NCBI GenBank assembly: GCA_900544385.1
Contig: UQVD01000075.1
Coordinates: 1-9,530, forward strand
Direction: 5' to 3'
Source of the DNA: an uncultured Collinsella sp.
Lineage (GTDB): Bacteria > Actinomycetota > Coriobacteriia > Coriobacteriales > Coriobacteriaceae
Length of the DNA: 9,530 nt
The notes under the pieces were generated by a model that had not been told where the DNA came from, ran no database searches, and saw nothing but the letters and a program-made list of their open reading frames with translations. The position numbers were made by a program, and so were the translations under genes. Of this stretch, positions 1-6,859 are shown in pieces. How positions within the stretch are numbered: the stretch's first letter is position 1; each line of letters opens with the position of its first letter.

Positions 1-29
1 GTGGGCTCGGAGATGTGTATAAGAGACAG
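1..29. other. Residual Nextera (Tn5) sequencing adapter
   Basis: The first 29 bases match the 3' part of the Illumina Nextera read-2 adapter. They include the 19-base Tn5 mosaic end AGATGTGTATAAGAGACAG at positions 11-29, preceded by GTGGGCTCGG. The adapter reads directly into coding sequence of the neighbouring clpC gene at base 30, as expected when untrimmed library adapter is left at a contig end. This stretch is an artefact and not part of the organism. Genomic sequence starts at base 30, with one base of ambiguity because the adapter's last G also fits the clpC codon there. Confidence 0.96.
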
Positions 30-1273
30 GCCTTATCGGGCAGGAAGCGATCCTGGATGTAGCGGTTGGAAAGGTTCGCGGCGGCCTCGATAGCACCCTG
101 CGTATAGCGCACATGGTGGTGCTCCTCGTAGCGCGGCTTGAGCGCGGTCAGGATCTTGACCGTGTCCTCGACGCTCGGCTCCTCGACATCGATGGTCTGG
201 AAGCGACGCTCGAAGGCCGGATCCTTGGTGAGGTACTTGCGGAATTCCTCGGCCGTGGTGGCGCCGATAATCTGGAAGGCGCCGCGCGCGAGCACGGGCT
301 TGAGCATGGAGCTCGCGTCGATGGAGCCCTCGGCAGAACCGGCACCGATGATGGTGTGCATCTCATCGATAAACAGGATGACGTCGTCGGCCTCGGTGGC
401 CTCCTGGATCACGTTCTTGAGGCGCTCCTCAAACTCGCCACGATACTTGGCGCCCGCCACGAGGCCCGGCAGGTCGAGCGTCCAGATATTCTGGTTCATG
501 AGGTTCTCGGGCACGTTGCCGGCTGCAATCTGCTGAGCCAGGCCCTCGACGATGGCCGTCTTGCCCACGCCGGGGTCGCCCAGAATGAGCGGGTTGTTCT
601 TGGTGCGGCGCGAAAGAATTTCCATCATACGCTGGACTTCCTTTTCGCGACCGATCACGGGGTCGAGCTCGCCATCGCGCGCCTTCTGCGTGAGGTTGGT
701 CGCGAACTGCTTAAGCGTATCGGTGCCACTCCCCTTTTGCTGAGAGGCATCCGAGCCGCTAAAGAACGGCAGGCCCGCACCGGGACGACCAGCACCGGCG
801 CCGGCGAGCGGACGCTTCTTGTCCTGGTCCTTGGCAGTGAGTTTCTCGATAGCCTTTTTGATGGAGGCGGACGACACACCCAGGCGCATGAGGATGTCCA
901 TGGCCATGCCGTTGCCCTCTTCGACGATTCCGATCAGCAAGTGCTCGGTCGACACGTAGGTCTGGTTGTTCTCACGCGCCACGCGGAATGAACGCTCCAT
1001 CACACTAATGACGAGCGGCGTAAAGGCGAGCTTGGCCGCCTCGGTCTCCTCACTGGGCTCGGGAACCGTGGTCTGGACCTCCTTGAGGGTGTCCATGATG
1101 TCGTCGTAGGAGATATCAAGCGAGCGCAGCGCCTCGGCAGCGATGCCCTCGTCCTCCTTGGCGAGTGCGAGCAGCAGGTGCTCGGTGCCCACCTTATTTG
1201 AGTGCAGATCGAGCGCCTCCTGTTTGGCCATCGACATGACCTTGCGCGCTCGATCGGTAAATCTATCTAACAT
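30..1273 (-). CDS. clpC: ClpC-type AAA+ protease ATPase, N-terminal 414 residues (cut by contig end)
   Basis: This is the N-terminal half of a Hsp100/Clp unfoldase that in this family feeds substrates to the ClpP protease in the cytoplasm. Residues 1-145 hold the double Clp_N repeat (TEHLLLAL at 30-37, TEHLLIGI at 109-116). A Gly/Ala/Pro/Ser-rich linker spans about 148-183. The first AAA+ domain has Walker A GDPGVGKT at 232-239, Walker B ILFIDE at 299-304, sensor-1 GATT at 337-340 and an arginine pair in FERRF at 354-358. The N-domain sequence resembles ClpC more than ClpB. The M-domain and second AAA+ domain are missing because the sequence runs into adapter at base 29, and full ClpC proteins usually have about 800-860 residues. 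The ATG at 1273 is preceded by AAGGAAAC about 7 bases upstream. The gene is the last one read in this window and follows a tetR gene with 192 bases between them. ClpB is the main alternative. Confidence 0.95.
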
Positions 1274-1304
1274 GCTCGTTTCCTTACATGAGTTCATCGA
1301 AATC

Positions 1305-1332
1305 AAAACGCCCGCCCGTCGGCGGCGCTTTT
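1305..1332 (-). terminator. Terminator-like hairpin between tetR and clpC
   Basis: On the minus strand AAAA-GCGCCGCC-GACG-GGCGGGCG-TTTT forms a GC-rich stem (CGC·CGCC with GGCG·G·GCG, one bulged G) flanked by an A-run and a T-run. It could therefore work in both directions. It fits a terminator for the activase-tetR operon. It lies only 31 bases before the clpC start codon, which leaves no room for a normal promoter in between. If it acts as a terminator, clpC would be transcribed through it, so it may be a leaky terminator or an attenuator in the clpC leader. The stem is imperfect and the T-run short. Confidence 0.5.
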
Positions 1333-1355
1333 GTCTCTTTACCCACAGGTTGTCT

Positions 1356-1384
1356 ATGTTAACAGCTGGAGGAATATCTATAAA
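1356..1384 (-). promoter_or_regulatory. Candidate clpC promoter
   Basis: On the minus strand TTTATA (complement of 1379-1384) and TAACAT (complement of 1356-1361) are separated by 17 bases. Each matches the housekeeping consensus at four of six positions. Transcription would start near 1349 and give a leader of about 75 bases that includes the 1305-1332 hairpin. I see no CIRCE element and no clear CtsR or HspR direct or inverted repeat. The call rests only on hexamer similarity and spacing. Confidence 0.3.
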
Positions 1385-1412
1385 CCCGGCTCACATGAAT
1401 GCAGGTTATGAC

Positions 1413-1440
1413 CGCATCGCGGGACTCACCGCGCGATGCG
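1413..1440. repeat. Perfect 9-bp inverted repeat downstream of tetR
   Basis: CGCATCGCG at 1413-1421 is the exact reverse complement of CGCGATGCG at 1432-1440, around a 10-base loop. It lies 26 bases past the tetR stop codon. There is no T-run on either side, so it is not a classic terminator; it could stabilise the mRNA 3' end or bind a protein. Its right arm belongs to a sequence duplicated from the tetR 3' end. Confidence 0.6.
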
Positions 1441-1516
1441 CGACAGGCGCCCCGCAAGAGAAACCCTAGGCGTCTTTCACCACGTCGGGACTCGTCGCAC
1501 GCGATGCGCGATAGGC
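1421..1516. repeat. Partial direct duplication of the tetR 3' end
   Basis: Two blocks occur twice in the same order. GGGACTC is at 1421-1427 and 1487-1493. GCGATGCGCGA(C/T)AGGC is at 1433-1448 and 1501-1516. The copies are offset by 66 and 68 bases and match at 22 of 23 compared positions. One copy lies inside the last codons of tetR and the other just past its stop codon. This suggests an old local tandem duplication that has partly decayed, though GC-rich convergence cannot be excluded by eye. Confidence 0.5.
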
Positions 1517-2155
1517 ATCGGCCTCCTTGGAGACGCGTTCGAGCAGCTCGGATGTATCGACGCCCTCGACTTGCGCGACCGTTTCCACCGTCTGCATGGC
1601 GACCGCCCTCAGGTACGCGCACGCGCTGTCCCCCGGCTGCTCGAGGTCTATCTCCTCGCCGCCCTCCCGGGCAAAGCCGACCGCCATCACAAAGCCCATG
1701 ATGCCCGAGACCAGAAAGCCCACCGCAAAGCTCGAATCTGCCTTGAGCTCTTCTCCGTCGGGGTGGACGATCTCTCTCACGCGGTCGATGATGATCGTAT
1801 GGATGCCCTGCACGACCTGCTCGGCGGCACCCGCCCTCATGGTGATGACGATGCGCCGCAGCAGGCAGCGGACGTCGCGCCGGTCGAACGCCGAAAGGTC
1901 GCCCTCGCTCGAAAAATGCCAGAGGGCATCGGTGATGAGCTCGTTATCCTGCAGCAGCTGGGCTATGGCGATGGCGACGAGTTCATCGAAATCGTGAAAA
2001 TAGTAGTAAAACGTTCCGCGATTGCACTGGGCGGCGCGGGTCACCTCGCCAACCGACAGCTCGAAGATGCTGTTGTTCTCGGTGAGCTCCCAAAACGCCT
2101 CGATGATACGGGTGCGTGCATCGGGCGCATCGGCGTCCTTACGCGGTCTCGCCAT
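1466..2155 (-). CDS. TetR/AcrR-family transcriptional regulator
   Basis: The product is a 229-residue cytoplasmic DNA-binding protein of the usual TetR length. Residues about 14-60 form the TetR_N domain: an initial helix (TRIIEAFWELTEN) and a helix-turn-helix SVGEVTRAAQCNRGTFYYYF (34-53), whose GTFYYYF recognition-helix end is typical of the family. The C-terminal ligand-binding part is divergent, so the inducer cannot be read from it. I chose the ATG at 2155 (MARPRKD), typical for the family; a GTG at 2164 would add three residues, and neither has an ideal ribosome binding site. The start overlaps the end of the large activase gene by 17 bases, which implies translational coupling and one operon. 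A perfect palindrome at the operon promoter (6628-6648) is the obvious candidate operator, so the protein probably represses its own operon. The ligand may be a metabolite of the activase pathway; that is inference. Confidence 0.93.
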   Translation of the reverse strand: MARPRKDADAPDARTRIIEAFWELTENNSIFELSVGEVTRAAQCNRGTFYYYFHDFDELVAIAIAQLLQDNELITDALWHFSSEGDLSAFDRRDVRCLLRRIVITMRAGAAEQVVQGIHTIIIDRVREIVHPDGEELKADSSFAVGFLVSGIMGFVMAVGFAREGGEEIDLEQPGDSACAYLRAVAMQTVETVAQVEGVDTSELLERVSKEADAYRASRATSPDVVKDA

Positions 2156-5100
2156 GCGCCTCACCGCACCCCTGCGCCTTGGCGTTCATGATGAGCATCT
2201 GAATACGGTTCTCCACGTTGGCGAAGCTCACGTCGGGATCGTAGTCGAGCGGCAGGAACTGCGCCGTGGGATACTGCTCCTTGAGCGCATGGATGAGCCC
2301 GCGCCCCACGACATGGTTGGGCAGACACCCGAACGGCTGCAGGATCACGAAGTTGCGGCAGCCGCGCTTGGCGTGCTCGAGGATCTCCGCCGGAATCAGC
2401 ACGCCCTCGCCCGCATCGAACGTATGGTGCAGGATCTTATCGCTCGCGCGCACGAGCTCGGGCATGCGCGTCGGCGGCTCGTAGAGCGGGCTCGCCGCGC
2501 CCAGGCGGTCGCAACGGTCGTGCGCGAGCTCGAACAGGTTGTCCGCCGTGGCGTACCAGGCCTTTTCGGGCAGCGACAGGTCGACGTGGAACTCGCGCGA
2601 CTGCGCATGCTTGTAGAAATAGGTCTTGCGGATCACGTCGGTCATGCGCGCCTCGATGACCTCGAGCCCGTTGTCCTCGAGGTAGCGCTCAATCTCGTGG
2701 TTGGCACCGAGATGGAAATTGAGCAGGTACTCGCCCACGATGAGAACGGTCGGATGCGGGTTCGAGCGGTCGTACGGAACGGCGTCCATGATCGCAAGCG
2801 CGCGTTTGAAGCCCGTCGCCTGGCCTCTCAGCCCGGAGCGCTCCATGCCCTCGATAACCTCATCGAGCGCGCGGTCGAACGCAGCGTCCGCCGCGCCCTT
2901 CTCGAGCTCGTAGGGACGGATGCGCCTAAGCATGGCCTCGAGGGCATCGATCATGGGAAGACCGTAGGCGATCTGGATGCTCGGGCCAAGGCCGAGCTTG
3001 AAGCCCGGATGCGCATTGTGGGCATCGACGTCGTCGTTGGTGAGCACCGGGACATAATCGTATCCCGCGTCGTCGAGCGCGCGGCGCAGCAGGGGCATGT
3101 AGTGCGTCAGGCGGCAGTCGCCGATATACTTGCCAGTCACCACGGCGACGTCGTGCGGGTCGTACTTACCGCTCTCGAGTGCCGCGAGCGCCTCGCCGAT
3201 CACGATTTGCGCGGGGAAGCAGATGTCGTTGTGCACATAGCGTTTGCCCAGGCGGATGGCATCCTCGCGCCCGATATCAAGGGCCTCGGCGCGCACGCCC
3301 TGATTGCGCATCGCCGCGGTCATGAGCCTGCAGAACGCATGGGAGGTGTTGGGGACCAGCGCGATCTTGTCGTGCCGGTCGCGCTTGGTGTACTTGACCT
3401 TATACGGGTCGTCGAGCGGATGGACCGCGTGCACCCGGGCGCCCTCGGCACGCTCCTCCGCGCGACGACGGTTGACCGACTCGATAAACGAACGCACACG
3501 AATGCCCATGGGACCGGCGACGTCGCTCTCATCGAGCTTGATCATCATCGGAACCTTGGAGCCCATCTCGCCCATCATGCGCGCGATCTCGTCGGTGAGA
3601 TACGCATCGTGGCCGCAGCCGAAGCTGCCCATCTGCACGAGCTCGAGCTCGGGCGTCGATGCGACGATGACCGCGCACGACAGCATGCGCGCATGGTAGT
3701 TGTTCACGATGTCGATGCGGCTGTTGGAAAGATCGACGTTGCAGACCCCCGGCACCGCATCGGGCGTCAGCACGGGGATGCCGCGCTCAGAGAAGAGCTT
3801 GGGCAGCCCGTGGTTGACCAGCGGGTCGTTGTGGTACGGGCGCGAAGCGATCACCACCGCGTAGCCGCCGTCCTCGCGCACGTTCTCGAGCACCTGCCTG
3901 CCGCGCAGCTGCAGCTGGTTCTCAAACGTCTCCTGCGCGCGGTCCGCCTGCTCGGTCGCCTTGGCAACCAGGTCGGCATCGATATCGAAGGTCTCCTTGC
4001 ACCACGCCTTGAGCTGGCGGTTTCGGTCGCCCTCGTCGTACCAGTGGAACAGCGGCGTATCGAACGGAACGCCGAAACGCTCCTCCGGGTTATCGGAATT
4101 GCGCATCACGTAGGGGTATCCCTTTACGACGGCGCACATCCACTCGCTGGTAGAGGCGGCGTTTTCGGTGGGCACCGTCGTGATGATGGGCATGAAGATG
4201 CGGTCGACGCCGGCGTCGACGAGATTGCGGATGTGCCCGTGGACGAGCTTGGCCGGGAAGCACACGGTGTCGGATGTGACGTGCGCCAGACCGCGCTCGT
4301 ACATCGCCTTGGTGCTGCGTCCCGAGACGCGCACCTTAAAGCCGAGCGTGCTGAAGAACGTCGACCAGAACGGCATGGTGTCCCAGAACTCGAGCACACG
4401 GGGAATGCCGATCGTGACATCGCGCCCCCCGCTGACGGGAACCGTGGGGTACGACTCGAACAGCAGCTTCTCGCGGTCGACAAAGAGATTGGGGGCAGCC
4501 GCGGTCCGGTCGCGCCCCGTGCCGGGTGCCTGTGCCTCGCAAGCACCCTGCGGACGCAGCTCCTCCGCCGCGGGAACCTCGCGCACGAGCTCATCCCATG
4601 AGATGGCGCCGCCGCGCGGGCAGCGATTGCCCGTGACGTAAAGCGAGCCGTCGCCAAATGCCACGACCGCGCGCTGGCAGCGGTTGTTGCACCGACGGCA
4701 GGTAACGCCGCCGAACTCGCGATGCTCGAAGCGCTCCACGGCATCGAGCCCGATAAACGACGTGCCGGCGTCGCCCTTGCGGCATTCCTCGCGCGCGAGC
4801 AGGGCGATACCGATAGCGCCCATCAGCCCCGGGTGGGGCGCACGCGTGACGGGTTTGCCCAGATACTGCTCGAATGCGCGCAGCACCGCGTCGTTTCGGA
4901 ACGTGCCGCCCTGGACGACGACTTTGTCGCCCAGACGGTTGAGATTTGAAACGCGAATGACCTTGGTGAACACGTTCTCGATAATCGAACGGCAGAGACC
5001 GGCCATGATGTCGCCCGGACCCTTACCGCGCCGCTGCTCGGAAACGACGCTGCTGTTCATGAACACCGTGCAGCGGCTGCCGAGAACGGCGGGGGCTTTG

Positions 5101-6578
5101 GACGAAAATGCCTCGGTCGCGATATCCTCAACGGCTATTCCGAGGTTTTTGGCAAAACCCTCGAGGAACGAGCCGCAGCCCGCAGAGCACGCCTCGTTGA
5201 CGACGATATCGGTCAGCACGCCGTGGTTGAGCCAGATGGCCTTCATATCCTGTCCGCCGATGTCGAGCACGAAGGTCGCATCGGGAACGCATGCGCACGC
5301 GGCGCGGGCGTGCGCGACCGTCTCGACCGTATGGTAGTCGGCGTGGAACGCGCGCGCGAAAAGCTCCTCGCCGTATCCCGTGGTGCCCACGGCATCGATC
5401 GCAAGCGTGACTCCCGCTGTCTCCCAGCGGTTCTTCAAGCTGACAAGACCCTGTTGGGCGACGTCGAGCGGTCTGCCGTTATTAGACGCGTAGAACGAAT
5501 CGACAAGCTCACCCGCCTCATCGACCAGGGCGAACTTGGTCGTCGTGCTCCCCGAATCGATACCGAGCGCCACACGCACCGTCTCTCCGGGCGCATACGC
5601 ATCCGGACCCTTTGCCGGCGTCTCTTTGCCATGGCGTGCCGTAAAATCCGCCTGCTCGGCAGGTGTGGCAAAAAAGGGCTGGGCAAGACGTCCCTCCCCG
5701 CTTGCGGGCGCGACCGTCTCGAGCTTATCCAGCCGGACAAAAGCGTCGGGAAGGTCGATCGGTTGGGACGATGCGAACATGTCGGTCAGCGACAGGGCGG
5801 CACCGCGCGCGACCATGATCTGCGGATCGCGCGGGACGATAACCTGATCGTCCGATAGATTCAGTTGCTCCCGGAACACGCGGACCAGTGTGGGGTTGTA
5901 GGCGAGCGTACCGCCCTCGAAGATTACCGGCGGCTCGATGTCGATACCCTGGGCCAGACCGCCGATCGTTTGGCGGGCGACCGCGTGAAGCGCCGAAAGC
6001 GCCAGGTCGGTGGTAGGAATGCCCTCGTTGAGCAGCGGCTGGATATCGGTCTTTGCGTACACGCCGCAGCGGCCCGAGACCTCGTGGACGGTCGTTCCCC
6101 GGCTTGCGAGCTGCTCGAACTCGCCCGATTCGGTGCCGACCCCCATGAGCTTTGCCATCTCGTCGATAAATGCACCGGTACCGCCTGCGCACGAGCCGTT
6201 CATGCGCATGTCGGCAACCTCGATGTCTCCCTTATCGTTGGTGCGGAAGAAGATCATCTTGGCGTCTTGGCCGCCCAGCTCGATGGCGCAGCGCGTCTGC
6301 GGATAGAACCTGCTGATCGCGAGCGCGTTGGCGACCACCTCCTGAACGTACGAGGCGCCCAGCGCGGTCGCGATATCGCGCGCACCCGAGCCGGTCACCG
6401 CAACGCGCAGTGACTCATGGGGAAAGCGCTCGGCGAGCTCGCCGAGCATGGCGCGCACGCTCGCTGTCTGACACGCCCCGTGGCGGCGATATCCCCACCA
6501 CGCCTCGGTCATATCCTCGTGCATCGCGTAAACTTTGGTCGTCGTCGACCCTACGTCCAGTCCTACTAGCAACGCCAT
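2139..6578 (-). CDS. Fused double acyl-CoA dehydratase activase / DUF2229 / HgdB-like protein
   Basis: The product is a 1479-residue cytoplasmic protein of the CoA-enzyme activase family (BcrAD_BadFG, DUF2229, COG3580/COG3581 types). Domain 1 (about 3-268) has the ATPase motifs DVGSTTTK (8-15), ELGGQDAK (100-107) and EGGT (221-224). Its cysteines Cys130 (NGSCAGGTG) and Cys171 (GRCGVYAKTD) sit where archerases bind a bridging [4Fe-4S] cluster. Domain 2 (about 336-596) repeats this with DSGSTTTK (341-348), DIGGQDMK (439-446), Cys464/Cys468, Cys503 and QGGT (556-559). A four-cysteine patch follows (627, 630, 634, 653). DUF2229 starts near 722 with CFPA at 773-776, and a second similar module starts near 1071 with CFPA at 1120-1123 and QPFGCLPNH at 1414-1422. 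Known archerases inject an electron into 2-hydroxyacyl-CoA dehydratases at the cost of ATP; the reaction of these long fusions is, to my knowledge, unproven. The ATG at 6578 is preceded by GGAG four bases upstream. The gene is first in an operon with tetR, with an operator-like palindrome 50 bases upstream. I see no frameshift. Confidence 0.93.
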   Translation of the reverse strand: MALLVGLDVGSTTTKVYAMHEDMTEAWWGYRRHGACQTASVRAMLGELAERFPHESLRVAVTGSGARDIATALGASYVQEVVANALAISRFYPQTRCAIELGGQDAKMIFFRTNDKGDIEVADMRMNGSCAGGTGAFIDEMAKLMGVGTESGEFEQLASRGTTVHEVSGRCGVYAKTDIQPLLNEGIPTTDLALSALHAVARQTIGGLAQGIDIEPPVIFEGGTLAYNPTLVRVFREQLNLSDDQVIVPRDPQIMVARGAALSLTDMFASSQPIDLPDAFVRLDKLETVAPASGEGRLAQPFFATPAEQADFTARHGKETPAKGPDAYAPGETVRVALGIDSGSTTTKFALVDEAGELVDSFYASNNGRPLDVAQQGLVSLKNRWETAGVTLAIDAVGTTGYGEELFARAFHADYHTVETVAHARAACACVPDATFVLDIGGQDMKAIWLNHGVLTDIVVNEACSAGCGSFLEGFAKNLGIAVEDIATEAFSSKAPAVLGSRCTVFMNSSVVSEQRRGKGPGDIMAGLCRSIIENVFTKVIRVSNLNRLGDKVVVQGGTFRNDAVLRAFEQYLGKPVTRAPHPGLMGAIGIALLAREECRKGDAGTSFIGLDAVERFEHREFGGVTCRRCNNRCQRAVVAFGDGSLYVTGNRCPRGGAISWDELVREVPAAEELRPQGACEAQAPGTGRDRTAAAPNLFVDREKLLFESYPTVPVSGGRDVTIGIPRVLEFWDTMPFWSTFFSTLGFKVRVSGRSTKAMYERGLAHVTSDTVCFPAKLVHGHIRNLVDAGVDRIFMPIITTVPTENAASTSEWMCAVVKGYPYVMRNSDNPEERFGVPFDTPLFHWYDEGDRNRQLKAWCKETFDIDADLVAKATEQADRAQETFENQLQLRGRQVLENVREDGGYAVVIASRPYHNDPLVNHGLPKLFSERGIPVLTPDAVPGVCNVDLSNSRIDIVNNYHARMLSCAVIVASTPELELVQMGSFGCGHDAYLTDEIARMMGEMGSKVPMMIKLDESDVAGPMGIRVRSFIESVNRRRAEERAEGARVHAVHPLDDPYKVKYTKRDRHDKIALVPNTSHAFCRLMTAAMRNQGVRAEALDIGREDAIRLGKRYVHNDICFPAQIVIGEALAALESGKYDPHDVAVVTGKYIGDCRLTHYMPLLRRALDDAGYDYVPVLTNDDVDAHNAHPGFKLGLGPSIQIAYGLPMIDALEAMLRRIRPYELEKGAADAAFDRALDEVIEGMERSGLRGQATGFKRALAIMDAVPYDRSNPHPTVLIVGEYLLNFHLGANHEIERYLEDNGLEVIEARMTDVIRKTYFYKHAQSREFHVDLSLPEKAWYATADNLFELAHDRCDRLGAASPLYEPPTRMPELVRASDKILHHTFDAGEGVLIPAEILEHAKRGCRNFVILQPFGCLPNHVVGRGLIHALKEQYPTAQFLPLDYDPDVSFANVENRIQMLIMNAKAQGCGEAHGETA

Positions 6579-6610
6579 AATGCTCCGTCTCTCGCATTTT
6601 TCCCGCTAGA

Positions 6611-6650
6611 GATATACCACTCTACGTAATACAACAGACTGTTGTATTTA
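6611..6650 (-). promoter_or_regulatory. Promoter of the activase-tetR operon
   Basis: On the minus strand an extended -10 element TGGTATATC (complement of 6611-6619) matches TGnTATAAT well. No good -35 hexamer lies 16-18 bases upstream, and that position falls inside the 21-bp palindrome at 6628-6648. Transcription would start near 6604 and give a leader of about 26 bases. The layout, an extended -10 promoter with an operator over the -35 region, suits repression by a TetR protein. The region is AT-rich compared with its surroundings. Confidence 0.55.
6628..6648. promoter_or_regulatory. Perfect 21-bp palindrome, probable TetR operator
   Basis: AATACAACAG at 6628-6637 and CTGTTGTATT at 6639-6648 are exact reverse complements around a single central A. 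Odd-length, short-gap palindromes of this size are typical operators of TetR dimers. It sits 50 bases upstream of the activase start codon, on the promoter of the operon that also encodes a TetR regulator. No other regulator gene is present in the window. Binding by that particular protein is inferred, not shown. Confidence 0.75.
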
Positions 6651-6660
6651 AACTCCGTAT

Positions 6661-6693
6661 AAAAAGCGGCTGCCGAAACGCTTCAGCAGCCGC
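6661..6693 (-). terminator. Intrinsic terminator downstream of the DUF2798 gene
   Basis: On the minus strand GCGGCTGC (complement of 6686-6693) pairs perfectly with GCAGCCGC (complement of 6666-6673). The 12-base loop contains three further possible pairs (GAA/TTC). TTTTTATA follows directly. It lies 167 bases past the stop codon of the DUF2798 membrane gene and just upstream of the activase promoter, so it insulates the two units. Confidence 0.85.
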
Positions 6694-6859
6694 CGAATGC
6701 ACCAACAGATTGTTCTGCGCGCTAGCACGTCGGGCAACGGAGCAGCACGGGCCCTCCGGTCATGCGCACCGCTCACGCCCGCGATGTCGCCGAGAGAGCT
6801 ATCCACGCTTAGGGCTCCAACCAAGCAAGTCGCCCGCGCTCAGCAGATCCCTAAGCGAG
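6694..6859. other. Long 3' untranslated stretch after the DUF2798 gene, with a 9-bp inverted repeat
   Basis: No gene is visible here. CGCTTAGGG at 6806-6814 and CCCTAAGCG at 6849-6857 are exact reverse complements around a 34-base loop; the right arm ends three bases from the DUF2798 stop codon at 6860-6862. CAACAGATTGTT at 6703-6714 matches the centre of the 6628-6648 palindrome at 11 of 12 bases. The stretch would be transcribed as the 3' end of the membrane-gene mRNA up to the terminator at 6661-6693. Confidence 0.5.

Noticed and set aside
113..991. 292-codon plus-strand open frame opposite clpC
   Set aside because: The opposite strand holds clear Clp_N and AAA+ motifs; this frame has no family features.
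1274..1465. CIRCE or CtsR-type operator before clpC
   Set aside because: I looked for the TTAGCACTC/GAGTGCTAA pair and for GGTCAAA direct repeats and found neither.
1436..2191. 251-codon plus-strand open frame opposite tetR
   Set aside because: The minus strand has a canonical TetR helix-turn-helix; the plus frame has no plausible domain.
2022..4601. 859-codon open frame on the plus strand opposite the activase gene
   Set aside because: It is a shadow frame produced by GC-rich codon use. Its translation is rich in Arg, Ala and Val with no recognisable domain, while the minus strand encodes a complete motif-rich protein.
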